Below, one piece after another: positions 51,424 to 60,313 of a DNA stretch of 64,000 nt (the first letter of the stretch is position 1; the number at the start of each line of letters is the position of its first letter). The notes under the pieces are model-generated. The model was not told the origin of the DNA. It saw nothing but the letters and a program-made list of their open reading frames with translations, and ran no database searches. The translations under genes were made by a program, and so were the position numbers. Origin of the DNA: Microbacterium arborescens (lineage in GTDB: Bacteria; Actinomycetota; Actinomycetes; Actinomycetales; Microbacteriaceae); assembly GCF_030369635.1 (NCBI RefSeq), contig NZ_CP128474.1, forward strand, positions 2,294,001-2,358,000. The letters are read 5' to 3'.

Positions 51424-53823
51424 GTGAGCGCGCACCCGCGTCTGGTGTTCCGAAGCACCGAATCGGCCGACTCGTGGGAGCACGGCCTCATCGTCGGAAG
51501 CGGCCGCGTCGGCGCCGTCATCCACGGAACCGGCGACGACCTGCGCATCTCGATGGCGCACGAGAGGTTCTTCCTGCCCGCCAACCCGCGACCGCCGGCA
51601 CCGCTGCTTCGCGAGGCCGTGCCACGGCTGCGGGCCGCTCTCGCTCTCGGTGACTCCCGCCTGGCCGGCGACATCTTCGACTCCGCTCTGGCGGAGGCCG
51701 GGTTCACCGACCTCGTCTGGACCGATCCGCTCGCGCTCTGCGGCTCGCTGACAATGACGACCCCCGGCGGATGCGCGTCGACGACGCGCGAGATCGACCT
51801 CGCCCGCGGGATGGCGAGCGTGACCTGGCGCGACGACTCCGGCGCGACGCACCGGGTCCGCGTCGTCGCCGCGCGCGGCACCGACACGGTCGAGCTCGCA
51901 CTCGAATCAGACACCGACACCGAGATGCGGATCCGCCTGAGACTCGCACCGACCGACGACTCGCCTGCCACGTCGTTCGCACCCGACTACACGGGGACCG
52001 TCACGGGACGGACGCGCGCGGGCGAGGTCGGGCACCTCGAGATCGTCGACAGGGCAGCTCGGATCGTCGCCGCCGTCGCCGCCACGACCCCCGGCCACCA
52101 CGTCGCCTGGCGGGCAGCGGAAGACGCGCTGGAAGCGCGGATCCACGTCCCGAGCGGCGACCGTCGCACGGTGCGGTTCGATCTGTCCGTCACCGGACGA
52201 TCGCCCGCTCCCGCACCCGGTGCCGACTGGGACGAGCGTCTCCGCTCGCAGGAACGCGACCACGGCTCACTCGTCACCTCCTCGCTCCTCGACCTCCATG
52301 GCGTACCCGGTGCGGATGCTGCGACGACCGGTGAGCTCTGGCGCGAAGCGCGGTCGGGGAACGCCGACGCCGTCCGGCACGCGATCGAGATCGCCTACGT
52401 GTCGGGGCGGTCGAACATCATCGCAGCCACCGGAGAGCTGCCCCCGACCCTGCAGGGCGTCTGGCAGGGCACCTGGAGGCCGGCGTGGTCGGCGGACTAC
52501 ACCATGAACGGCAACGTGCAGAACGGCGCTCTCGCCGGCATCGGCGTGACGGGAAGCCCCGAACTCGCCCGCTCGCTCCTCGAACTGGTCCTCCCTCACC
52601 TCGACGACTACCGCGAGAACGCGCGCCGGATCTACGGCGCCGCCGGGATGCTGCTTCCTTCTCGCATGTCGACACACGGCATCGCGAACCACGTCGACCG
52701 CGCGTACCCGCACGTCTTCTGGGCAGGCGCCGGCCCGTGGGTCCTCCGCATAGCGGCGGACATCGTGGCGCTCACGGGCGATCGCTCGATCGTCGACGAC
52801 CGGCTCTGGGGACTCGTCACCGGTGTACTCGCCTTCGGCGAGACCGCGACAGTCGTCGAGGGCGGCGTCCGCCATTTCTCGCCGAGCTACTCGCCCGAGA
52901 ACACCCCCGCCGGATCGGCGACGCCACTCGCGATCGATGCCGCCATCGACATCGCGGCATACCGCGACGCCGCCCGCGCGGCCCGTCTGCTCGGGCGCGC
53001 TCGGGGCGACGATTCGCTCGACGAACGGTGGGAGGCGCTGGCGAACAGCCTCCCCGACCTCGCCGTGGCACCCGACGGGACGCTGGCCGAGTGGCTCGAC
53101 CCGGCGACGCCGGAGAACATCGCTCACCGGCACGCCTCGCAGCTGTACCCGCTCTGGTACGAGTCCGACGAGGCGTTCACGGGTGACGGTCCGTCGGCCG
53201 CCGCGCTGCGGCAGGCCGCCCGGCGCACGACCGCCGACAAGATCGCGTGGCGAGCACACGATCCCGCTCCCCCGCCGGGCCGGATGGAGATGGCCTTCGG
53301 TCTCGGGCAGCTCGGTCAGGCGGCCGCAGCCCTCGGCGATGCGGAAGCGGCGGTGCGGTGCGTCGAGTGGCTCGCTCTTCTGCATTGGCGCCCATCGCTG
53401 ACGACCACTCACGACGCCGGCAACATCTTCAACCTCGACGCCAGCGGCGCACTGCCCGCCGTCGTCGCCACGATGCTGTGCCGATCGACGCTGGACTCGC
53501 TGGAGCTGCTGCCGGCGCTGCCGCCACGATGGCCGAGCGGGAGGATCACCGGGCTCCGGGCGCGCGGCGGAATCGTGATCGATCAGTTGTCGTGGGACGA
53601 GCGCGGGGCGACGGCCCAGCTGCGCCGGCTGCCCGCAGCCTCGTGGCTCCGCCCCACCGGCACGACGGCCGTGCGCACCGGATCCGGGTTCACGTGGGAG
53701 GACGAGCACGGCCAAGCGGACGGTACCCGGCGGGTCATCGCTCTGGGCGATGGCGCCGTCACCCTGCGGATGCGGCGGAGCGACACGACGGCGGAGGCGC
53801 ACGGTCGCGACGTCGTAGGCTGA
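51424..53823 (+). CDS. GH95-family glycosidase (alpha-L-fucosidase/galactosidase)
   Basis: A 799-residue cytoplasmic enzyme; family members cleave alpha-1,2-fucosyl or alpha-L-galactosyl residues, for example from xyloglucan. The GTG at 51424 begins the standard N-terminus (LVFRSTESADSWEHGLIVGSG in part: WEHGLIVGSGRVGAVIHG). Active-site parts: DYTMNGNVQNG (the paired Asn that activate water), general acid Glu in PSYSPENTP, and Asp in NIFNLDASGALPAV. The last motif differs from the usual DGNFGGTAGIAEML region, so this is a divergent subgroup. The C-terminal ELLPALPPRWPSGRITGLRA is typical. It follows the lacI gene by 13 bp and is probably co-transcribed. Confidence 0.85.
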   Translation: MSAHPRLVFRSTESADSWEHGLIVGSGRVGAVIHGTGDDLRISMAHERFFLPANPRPPAPLLREAVPRLRAALALGDSRLAGDIFDSALAEAGFTDLVWTDPLALCGSLTMTTPGGCASTTREIDLARGMASVTWRDDSGATHRVRVVAARGTDTVELALESDTDTEMRIRLRLAPTDDSPATSFAPDYTGTVTGRTRAGEVGHLEIVDRAARIVAAVAATTPGHHVAWRAAEDALEARIHVPSGDRRTVRFDLSVTGRSPAPAPGADWDERLRSQERDHGSLVTSSLLDLHGVPGADAATTGELWREARSGNADAVRHAIEIAYVSGRSNIIAATGELPPTLQGVWQGTWRPAWSADYTMNGNVQNGALAGIGVTGSPELARSLLELVLPHLDDYRENARRIYGAAGMLLPSRMSTHGIANHVDRAYPHVFWAGAGPWVLRIAADIVALTGDRSIVDDRLWGLVTGVLAFGETATVVEGGVRHFSPSYSPENTPAGSATPLAIDAAIDIAAYRDAARAARLLGRARGDDSLDERWEALANSLPDLAVAPDGTLAEWLDPATPENIAHRHASQLYPLWYESDEAFTGDGPSAAALRQAARRTTADKIAWRAHDPAPPPGRMEMAFGLGQLGQAAAALGDAEAAVRCVEWLALLHWRPSLTTTHDAGNIFNLDASGALPAVVATMLCRSTLDSLELLPALPPRWPSGRITGLRARGGIVIDQLSWDERGATAQLRRLPAASWLRPTGTTAVRTGSGFTWEDEHGQADGTRRVIALGDGAVTLRMRRSDTTAEAHGRDVVG

Positions 53824-53827
53824 ACGG

Positions 53828-54694
53828 GTGCCCGACCTCGCCTCGCCGCTCATCGCGTGGTACCGCGACAACGCGCGCGATCTCCCGTGGCGACGCCCGG
53901 GATTCGGCGCCTGGGGCATCCTCGTGAGCGAGTTCATGCTGCAGCAGACCCCGGTGGCACGGGTGATCCCCCTGCTCGAGGCGTGGCTCGAGCGATGGCC
54001 GACGCCGGCGGCCCTCGCCGCAGCCGCCCCGGCCGACGCCGTGCGGCAGTGGGCCAACCTCGGATACCCGCGGCGCGCGCTCTGGCTGCACCGTGCCGCC
54101 GTCGAGATCCGCGACCGCCACACGGGCGTCGTGCCCCGCGACGTCGACGATCTGCTCGCGTTGACCGGTATCGGCGACTACACCGCGCGTGCCGTCGCCG
54201 TCTTCGCGTATGGCGATCGGCACCCCGTCGTCGATACCAACACCCGTCGAGTCCTGGCCAGAGCCGTTCATGGTCGATCACAGCCCGGGCCGGCAGCCAA
54301 GCGCGACCTCGCCGACATGGCCGAGATCCTGCCCGACGACGTCACCGATTCGACGGTCGTGAACGCCGCGGCGATGGAGCTCGGGGCGCTCGTGTGCACG
54401 GCCCGGGTGCCACGGTGCGACCTCTGCCCGCTAGCGGACCGCTGCGCCTGGCGTGCCGCCGGCTACCCCGACACCGGCGACACCCGCGTGAAGCAAGCGC
54501 GCTACGAAGGGAGCGACCGGCAGACGCGAGGCGCGATCCTCAAGGTTCTGCGGTCAGCCCAGACACACGACGTGGCTGTGGACGATGTCATCGGCGACTG
54601 GCCCGACACGGTTCAGCGCGACCGTGCGATCGACTCGCTCGTCTCCGACGGCTTGGTCGAAGCCGTCGACGGCCGGCTGCGCCTCCCCCGCTGA
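53828..54694 (+). CDS. mutY: A/G-specific adenine glycosylase
   Basis: Base-excision repair enzyme removing adenine opposite 8-oxoguanine. The 288-residue protein has WRRPGFGAWGILVSEFMLQQT, the helix-hairpin-helix LTGIGDYTARAV followed by catalytic Asp in VVDTNTRRVLAR, and a 4Fe-4S cluster C-x6-C-x2-C-x5-C (CTARVPRCDLCPLADRC). The NUDIX-like C-terminal domain of longer MutY is reduced, as in other actinobacterial forms. A GTG start at 53828 follows TAGGCT (53816-53821) by 6 nt, suggesting a leaderless transcript independent of the GH95 gene ending 4 bp upstream. It marks the right border of the glycan island. Confidence 0.93.
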   Translation: MPDLASPLIAWYRDNARDLPWRRPGFGAWGILVSEFMLQQTPVARVIPLLEAWLERWPTPAALAAAAPADAVRQWANLGYPRRALWLHRAAVEIRDRHTGVVPRDVDDLLALTGIGDYTARAVAVFAYGDRHPVVDTNTRRVLARAVHGRSQPGPAAKRDLADMAEILPDDVTDSTVVNAAAMELGALVCTARVPRCDLCPLADRCAWRAAGYPDTGDTRVKQARYEGSDRQTRGAILKVLRSAQTHDVAVDDVIGDWPDTVQRDRAIDSLVSDGLVEAVDGRLRLPR

Positions 54695-54700
54695 CGAAAC

Positions 54701-54738
54701 AGAAGAGGGATGCCGCTGTGCCGCGGCATCCCTCTTCT
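54701..54738. terminator. Bidirectional intrinsic terminator
   Basis: Perfect 16-bp arms AGAAGAGGGATGCCGC / GCGGCATCCCTCTTCT with a 6-nt loop lie between convergent mutY and rbfA. The A/G- and T/C-rich outer ends give a moderately T-rich tail in both directions. The right arm ends on the first base of the rbfA stop codon. Confidence 0.85.
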
Positions 54739-55175
54739 CAGTCCTCGTCTTCGTCGGCCTCGCGAGGCTTGACGTAGGGGTCGGCTTCTCCCGCGTAGCT
54801 CGCGCCCGTCGCGGTGGCCGCCGTGGCGGCATCCCGCTCGCGCGCCTCGCGGAGCAGGTGCTCGATGTGTCCCGCGTTCTCGGGAATGGCATCGAGGATG
54901 AACTCGAGAGTCGGCGTGACCCGGACACCGAGCTTCCGGCCGACCTCGCTGCGGAGCATGCCTGTCGCCGCCCGCAGGGCGTCGGCGGAGTCGGCCCGCT
55001 CCTGGTCGGATCCGTACACGGTGTAGAACACCGACGCGTGCTGCAGGTCACCCGTGACGCGCACGTCGGTGATGGTCACGAATCCGAGGCGCGGGTCGCG
55101 CAGCCCCTTCTCGAGCCGCTCCGCGACGAGCACGCGGATACGGTCGGCCAGGCGCGACTGACGTTCGCTGGACAT
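54738..55175 (-). CDS. rbfA: Ribosome-binding factor A
   Basis: Late 30S maturation factor with a KH-like fold. The 145-residue protein includes LADRIRVLVAERLEKGLRDPRLGFVTIT-type sequence (RDPRLGFVTITDV), ASVFYTVYG and RKLGVRVTPTLEFILD, and an acidic Ala-rich C-terminal tail. GGAG within GAAGGAGAAGAAGGT serves the ATG. It follows infB by 132 bp that contain a very stable hairpin. In most bacteria truB follows; here the next gene downstream is convergent mutY and truB is 21 kb away. Confidence 0.95.
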   Translation of the reverse strand: MSSERQSRLADRIRVLVAERLEKGLRDPRLGFVTITDVRVTGDLQHASVFYTVYGSDQERADSADALRAATGMLRSEVGRKLGVRVTPTLEFILDAIPENAGHIEHLLREARERDAATAATATGASYAGEADPYVKPREADEDED

Positions 55176-55195
55176 ACCTTCTTCTCCTTCTTCCG

Positions 55196-55290
55196 GCCCG
55201 CGCAGCGGCGGGCAGAGACAGCGACGGCGTTGGACGTCCGCCCGGCGACGGAGATCCCGAAGGATCCGTCACCGGGCGACGTCCAACGCC
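55196..55290 (-). other. Large hairpin in the infB-rbfA gap
   Basis: Arms 55226-55245 (GGCGTTGGACGTCCGCCCGG) and 55272-55290 pair over 19 bp with one bulged base, and the interior (GACGGAGATCC / GGATCCGTC) pairs further, leaving a CGAA loop. A second small hairpin GCCCGC-GCAGCG-GCGGGC follows at 55196-55213. No T tract follows on the minus strand. It may be an RNA-processing, stability or attenuation element setting the infB:rbfA ratio. Confidence 0.7.
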
Positions 55291-55307
55291 GGTGCGCCTG
55301 ACGAGTG

Positions 55308-58100
55308 TCAGCCGCGCGGCTTCTCCACCATCTCGGTGGTCTCGATCTCGTCGCCGATCTGGATGTCGTTGTACTTGCCGAGGCCGATACCGGCTTCGAA
55401 GTCCGTGCGCACCTCGGTGACATCGTCCTTGAAGCGGCGCAGCGACTCGATGGCGAGGCCATCGGCGAGCACGACACCGTCGCGGATGACACGGGCCTTG
55501 GCGTTGCGCGTGATCGTGCCCGAGCGGACGATGACACCCGCGATGTTGCCGAACTTCGAGGAGCGGAACACCTCGCGGATCTCGGCCACACCCGACTGGA
55601 CCTCTTCGTACTCCGGCTTGAGCATGCCCTTGAGCGACTGCTCGACGTCGTCGATCGCGTTGTAGATGACCGAGTAGAACCGGACATCCACGCCCTCGCG
55701 GGCAGCGCGCTCGCGCGCCTTCGTGTCGGGACGGACGTTGAAGCCGATGACGATCGCGTTGTCGATCGTCGCCAGGTTGATGTCCGACTCGGTGATGGCG
55801 CCGACGCCGCGGTGGATGATCCGCAGCTGCACGGAATCGTCGACCTCGATCTTGAGCAGCGACTCCTCGAGGGCCTCGACGGCACCCGAGACGTCACCCT
55901 TGATGATGAGGTTGAGCGACTCGACCTTGCCCTCTTCGAGAGCGCGGGTGAAGTCCTCGAGCGAGATGCGCTTGCGGGCCTTGGCCAGCTGGGCGTTGCG
56001 CTCGGCGGCCTCGCGCTTCTCGGCGATCTGGCGGGCCAGACGGTCTTCTTCGGTGACGATGAACACGTCGCCGGCTCGGGGCACCGAGTTCAGACCCTGC
56101 ACCTGCACCGGACGCGAAGGCCAGGCCTCCTCCACCGGGTCGCCGTTCTCGTCGATCATGGCGCGGACGCGGCCGTAAGCCGTTCCCGCGACGATCGCGT
56201 CGCCGACGCGCAGCGTTCCGGACTGGATGAGCACCGTGGCCACCGAACCGCGGCCCTTGTCGAGCTTCGCTTCGATCGCGACACCGCGGGCCGCCTTGTT
56301 CGGGTTCGCCGTGAGGTCGAGCCCGGCGTCGGCGGTCAGCAGGACGGCGTCCAGGAGCTCCTGGATGTTGGTGCCCTGCCGAGCCGACACGTCGACGAAC
56401 ATGACGTCGCCGCCGTACTCCTCGGCGACCAGGCCGTACTCGGTGAGCTGCTGACGGACCTTGGCCGGGTTGGCCTCGGGCTTGTCGACCTTGTTCACCG
56501 CGACCACGATCGGCACACCGGCCGCCTGGGCGTGGTTGAGCGCCTCGACCGTCTGCGGCATGATGCCGTCGTCGGCCGCGACCACGAGGATCGCGATGTC
56601 GGTCACCTGCGCACCACGGGCACGCATGGCGGTGAACGCCTCGTGACCCGGGGTGTCGATGAAGGTGATGGCGCGCTCGATGCCGTCGTGCTCGGTCCAG
56701 ACCTGGTAGGCACCGATGTGCTGCGTGATGCCGCCGGCCTCACCCGCGACCACGTTGGTCTGACGGATCGCATCGAGCAGTCGCGTCTTACCGTGGTCGA
56801 CGTGGCCCATGACGGTGACCACCGGAGGACGGATCTCGAGGTCGTCCTCGCTCTCGGCCTCCAGCTCGGCGTCGAGGTCGAGACCGAAGCCCTCGAGGAG
56901 CTCTTTGTCCTCGTCCTCGGGCGAGACCATCTGGATCTTGTAGCCGAGCTCTTCGCCGAGCACCTCGAAGGTGGCCTCGTCGAGCGACTCGGTGGCCGTG
57001 GCCATCTCGCCCAGGTTGAACAGGATCGTCACGAGCGTTCCGGGCTGCACGGTGTAGCCGCGCAGCGCCTCGAGCTTGTCGGCGAAGTCGGCGATCGACG
57101 CACCGCGGCGCAGGCGGATGATCTCGCCGTTGCCCTTCTGGACGTTGACGCCGCCGACGACCGGCGCCGACCGCATCTCGAACTCTTGCCGCTTCGCCCG
57201 ACGCGACTTGCGCTGCTTGGACTTGCCGCCGCCCTTGCCGAAGGCACCTGCGGTACCGCCGCCGGGGCCGCGACCGCGACCACCGCCGCCACCGGGACGA
57301 CCGGCGAAACCGCCGCCGGGAGCACCCGGACGCTGGAAGCCGCCGGCACCGCCGGGACGACCGGGACCGCCGGGACGCTGCTGGAAGGGGGCTCCGGGAC
57401 GACCGCCGCCACCGGGACGACCGGCACCACCGGGACGCGGGGCGCCGGGACGGGGAGCGCCGGGGCGCGGAGCCTGCGGACGCGGGATGTTGCCGGGCGT
57501 GGGTCGCTGACCCATGCCCTGCGCCGACGCGAACGGGTTGTTACCGGGGCGAGGGCCGGCGGGACGCTGACCCATGCCCTGCGAGGGGGCGAAGGGGTTG
57601 TTGCCGGGGCGCGCGCCACCGGGACGCGGGGGCTGCGAGCCACCGGGCGTCGGGCCCGCGGGCTTGGCCGGACCGGGCTTGCCTGCGCCGGCTGCCGGAG
57701 CAGACGGCGTGGACGCCGCCGCGGGTGCCGCAGGCTGTGCAGCGGGGGTCGCGGGAGCAGCCGGGGCGGATGCCGCCGGAGCCTCCGGGGCTGCGGGTGC
57801 GGCGGGCTTGGCCGGACCGGGCTTGGCAGCCGGGCCGGGCTTCGCGCCGGAGGGACCGGGCTTGCCTGCGCCCGGACGGGCGGCACCGGGCTTGGCGCCG
57901 TTCGATGCCGCGGGGGCGGGGGCCGCGGCGGCAGAGCCGCCCTCAGCCTCGAGCGCAGCCCGCAGCTTGCGAGCCACGGGGGGCTCGATGGTGGACGAGG
58001 GGCTCTTGACGAACTCGCCGAGCTCCTTCAGCTTCGCGAGCGCGACTTTGCTGTCGACGCCGAGTTCGGAAGCGATCTCGTGTACGCGTGGTTTTGCCAC
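55308..58100 (-). CDS. infB: Translation initiation factor IF-2
   Basis: GTPase that brings initiator tRNA to the 30S subunit. The 930-residue protein has an IF2 N-terminal domain (1-55, [31 protein letters not shown] in part), a long Pro/Ala/Gly-rich linker from about 60 to 305 with a duplicated NNPFA...GMGQRP unit, and a basic [16 protein letters not shown] segment. The G domain starts with GHVDHGKT at 432-439, followed by DTPGHEAF and NKVDKP, then domains II-IV. The GTG start has AGGAG four bases upstream. It is preceded by ylxR and nusA on the same strand. Confidence 0.97.
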   Translation of the reverse strand: MAKPRVHEIASELGVDSKVALAKLKELGEFVKSPSSTIEPPVARKLRAALEAEGGSAAAAPAPAASNGAKPGAARPGAGKPGPSGAKPGPAAKPGPAKPAAPAAPEAPAASAPAAPATPAAQPAAPAAASTPSAPAAGAGKPGPAKPAGPTPGGSQPPRPGGARPGNNPFAPSQGMGQRPAGPRPGNNPFASAQGMGQRPTPGNIPRPQAPRPGAPRPGAPRPGGAGRPGGGGRPGAPFQQRPGGPGRPGGAGGFQRPGAPGGGFAGRPGGGGGRGRGPGGGTAGAFGKGGGKSKQRKSRRAKRQEFEMRSAPVVGGVNVQKGNGEIIRLRRGASIADFADKLEALRGYTVQPGTLVTILFNLGEMATATESLDEATFEVLGEELGYKIQMVSPEDEDKELLEGFGLDLDAELEAESEDDLEIRPPVVTVMGHVDHGKTRLLDAIRQTNVVAGEAGGITQHIGAYQVWTEHDGIERAITFIDTPGHEAFTAMRARGAQVTDIAILVVAADDGIMPQTVEALNHAQAAGVPIVVAVNKVDKPEANPAKVRQQLTEYGLVAEEYGGDVMFVDVSARQGTNIQELLDAVLLTADAGLDLTANPNKAARGVAIEAKLDKGRGSVATVLIQSGTLRVGDAIVAGTAYGRVRAMIDENGDPVEEAWPSRPVQVQGLNSVPRAGDVFIVTEEDRLARQIAEKREAAERNAQLAKARKRISLEDFTRALEEGKVESLNLIIKGDVSGAVEALEESLLKIEVDDSVQLRIIHRGVGAITESDINLATIDNAIVIGFNVRPDTKARERAAREGVDVRFYSVIYNAIDDVEQSLKGMLKPEYEEVQSGVAEIREVFRSSKFGNIAGVIVRSGTITRNAKARVIRDGVVLADGLAIESLRRFKDDVTEVRTDFEAGIGLGKYNDIQIGDEIETTEMVEKPRG

Positions 58101-58195
58101 AATTCTCCTGTCTGAAGGCCCACCCTCGGACAGGGCGGACCGCTTAAGCGCGGACGGGTCTCATTTCGAGCCGTTCACTTCGTGTCCATAGCCGT

Positions 58196-58447
58196 TCAGC
58201 CTTTGCGCTGGTGATCAATCGGGAAATCCTGCGTGTCCAGTGGGCCAGACACCCGCAGGGCTCGTCCGAACGCGCGGCGCCGCAGGGCGGCATCCATGCA
58301 TTCGTGCGTCTCGTGCACCCACGCGCCCCTGCCCGGAAGCGATGCGGCTCGATCTGCGATCAAGACGCCGTCGCGGGCCACGACTCGGAGGAGCGAGGAC
58401 CGGGAGGCACGCGCGCGGCAGCCCACGCACGTTCGAACAGGTTCCAT
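58196..58447 (-). CDS. ylxR: YlxR-family RNA-binding protein
   Basis: An 83-residue protein of the YlxR/DUF448 family, conserved between nusA and infB. It starts with the signature PVRTCVGCRARASRSSLLR and continues GRGAWVHETHECMDAALRRRAFGRALR. It is thought to bind RNA, and in some bacteria it modulates RNase P or transcription. It is 30 bp after nusA; a 95-bp gap separates it from infB. Confidence 0.92.
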   Translation of the reverse strand: MEPVRTCVGCRARASRSSLLRVVARDGVLIADRAASLPGRGAWVHETHECMDAALRRRAFGRALRVSGPLDTQDFPIDHQRKG

Positions 58448-58477
58448 TCTACCCCCTCGACCGGCATCCCGGTTTCG

Positions 58478-59464
58478 TCAGGACTCCAGGATCGAGTCGG
58501 GCTGGATGTCGATCTTTGCGCCGGTGAGCTTGGCGGCGAGGCGGGCGTTCTGCCCTTCCTTGCCGATCGCGAGCGACAGCTGGTAGTCGGGGACGAGCGC
58601 CCGGACGGCCTTCGTCGCCGCATCGAGGACGAAGCTCGAGGTGACCTTCGCCGGAGACAGCGCGTTCGCCACGAACGCCGGCAGGTCGGCGTTGTAGTCG
58701 ATGATGTCGATCTTCTCGCCGCCGAGCTCCTCGGTCACGGCGCGGACGCGGCGACCCAGCTCGCCGATGCAGGCACCCTTGGCGTTGATGGACGGGTCGT
58801 TGGCCTTGACGGCGATCTTCGTGCGGTGGCCGGCCTCGCGAGCCAGCGAGGTGATCTCGACGAGACCGTTGGCGATCTCGGGAACCTCCATGGCGAAGAG
58901 CTTGCGAACGAGGCCGGGGTGCGTGCGCGACACGGTGATCGACGGCCCCTTGGTGCCCTTCGACACCGACGTCACGTACACGCGCAGACGCGAACCGTGA
59001 CGGTACTCCTCGCCCGCGACCTGCTCCTCCGGCGGGAGGATGGCCTCGATCGTGCCGAGGTCGACGTGCACCATGCGGGGGTTGGGCCCCTGCTGGATGA
59101 CACCCGCGACGATGTCGCCCTCCTTGCCGCGGAACTCCCCCAGCACGGCGTCGTCGGCGATGTCGCGCAGACGCTGGCTGATGACCTGCTTCGCAGCGAA
59201 GGCGGCGATACGGCCGAAGTCGTCGGGAGTCGACTCCTCCTCACCGATGACGACGCCCTCGTCGTCGCGCATCGGCACGTAGATGGCGACGTGTCCGGTC
59301 TTGCGGTCGAGCTCCGCACGAGCCCCCTCGGGCAGTTCGCCGTCGGGCGAGGTGTGCTTGGCGTACGCCGTGAGGACCGCCTGCTCGATGATGCGGACGA
59401 GTTCGTCGAAGGGGATCTCCTTCTCTCGCTCGACGGTGCGCAGCAGTGAGAGATCGATATCCAT
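58478..59464 (-). CDS. nusA: Transcription termination/antitermination factor NusA
   Basis: RNA polymerase-associated elongation factor. The 328-residue protein has the N-terminal polymerase-binding domain, an S1 domain (about 115-185, with VAGVIQQGPNPRMVHVDLG), and two KH domains (VKANDPSINAKGACIGELGRRVRAV in part: GACIGELGRRVRAV; and LSLAIGKEGQNARLAAKLTG). The acidic C-terminal repeats of proteobacterial NusA are absent, as in other Gram-positives. GGAGGG five bases upstream sets the ATG. rimP, normally just upstream, is not here; divergent genes occupy that place. Confidence 0.96.
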   Translation of the reverse strand: MDIDLSLLRTVEREKEIPFDELVRIIEQAVLTAYAKHTSPDGELPEGARAELDRKTGHVAIYVPMRDDEGVVIGEEESTPDDFGRIAAFAAKQVISQRLRDIADDAVLGEFRGKEGDIVAGVIQQGPNPRMVHVDLGTIEAILPPEEQVAGEEYRHGSRLRVYVTSVSKGTKGPSITVSRTHPGLVRKLFAMEVPEIANGLVEITSLAREAGHRTKIAVKANDPSINAKGACIGELGRRVRAVTEELGGEKIDIIDYNADLPAFVANALSPAKVTSSFVLDAATKAVRALVPDYQLSLAIGKEGQNARLAAKLTGAKIDIQPDSILES

Positions 59465-59606
59465 GGGGGCCCTCCATATTCAGCTCTTGTCCGGGTGCGT
59501 TTCGCGCTCCCGGCATCCATCCAACGTTACCCGATGGGGCTGGGAACGTGTTTGCCCGGTGCTGGGGAGGAACTGTCGATCGGGCGATCTCGGGATACTG
59601 GGGAGC

Positions 59607-60215
59607 ATGACCGAACGCACTCCCCGCCTCGCCGACCCCGGACTGATCGGATTGCTCGGTTTCGTGATCGCCACGCTCACGGCCCAGCTGGAGCATCTCG
59701 GGCTCCAGAACGAGAGCCCGGTCTTCTGGGTCGGCGCCGTGTTCGGCGGTGTGGTGCAGGTCACGGCGGGGATGCTCTCGTACTTTGCGGGCGACGACTT
59801 CCACTTCATCGTCTACAACGCCTTCGGCTGGTACTGGATCTGCATGCCGGGCTTCCTGCTCGGCGGCGAGCTCGGGTTCTTCGAGGTGGAAGGGCCGGCG
59901 CGGGGCGTCTTCACGCTGATGTTCGCCATCCTCGCGCTGGTGTTCGCGCTCTCCGCCGCTTCGCGGAACACCGTGCTGCCCGTGACCCTGCTCGCGGTCG
60001 CGGCCGGTCTCGGTCTGCAGACCGTCACCGCATTCGGCGGCCCGGCCACCGTCGGAGCGGCGGGTTCGGTCGCCCTGCTGCTAGCCTCCGCGCTCGCGGC
60101 GTACATGCTGCTCGAGAAGTTCTACGCCCGCACGCTCGGCCGCAGCATCCTGCCACTGGGGCCCGCGTGGTTCCGGACAGCCTCCCCTGTATCGATTCAG
60201 GCGCATACTGTTTGA
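59607..60215 (+). CDS. GPR1/FUN34/YaaH-family transporter (acetate uptake-like)
   Basis: A 202-residue protein with six predicted membrane helices, resembling the SatP/AceP acetate and succinate transporter family: DPGLIGLLGFVIATLTAQ corresponds to the NPAPLGL-type signature, and FGGVVQVTAGMLSYFAGDDF and VYNAFGWYWI match the next conserved blocks. It could supply acetate to the acetyl-CoA synthetase encoded at 2022. GATACT ends 7 nt before the ATG and no Shine-Dalgarno sequence is clear, so initiation may be leaderless. It is divergent from nusA across 142 bp. Confidence 0.82.
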   Translation: MTERTPRLADPGLIGLLGFVIATLTAQLEHLGLQNESPVFWVGAVFGGVVQVTAGMLSYFAGDDFHFIVYNAFGWYWICMPGFLLGGELGFFEVEGPARGVFTLMFAILALVFALSAASRNTVLPVTLLAVAAGLGLQTVTAFGGPATVGAAGSVALLLASALAAYMLLEKFYARTLGRSILPLGPAWFRTASPVSIQAHTV

Positions 60216-60313
60216 GGACCGGGCGGCCCGCGGTGCGGGAGACGACGCCCGATCGTGACATCGGTCGCGACGACGGCATTGCCGCCGTGACCGCAACGCG
60301 AAAGGAACCTCAC

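Noticed and set aside
33792..53823. Complete arabinose utilisation pathway
   Set aside because: No araA/araB/araD-type isomerase, kinase or epimerase is encoded in the window, so only hydrolysis, transport and oxidation steps can be claimed.
33646..54737. Integrative mobile element or genomic island with attachment sites
   Set aside because: No integrase, transposase, tRNA target or flanking direct repeats were seen at either border; insertion by ordinary recombination or ancestral rearrangement is more likely.
55305..58115. 936-codon plus-strand frame opposite infB
   Set aside because: Repetitive Gly/Thr/Ala and Asp/Val-rich translation mirrors the IF-2 coding sequence; no independent support.
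58101..58195. Leader peptide or riboswitch between ylxR and infB
   Set aside because: A four-codon ATG frame and a repeated TGAACGGCT are present, but there is no convincing structure or ribosome binding site to support a regulatory call.
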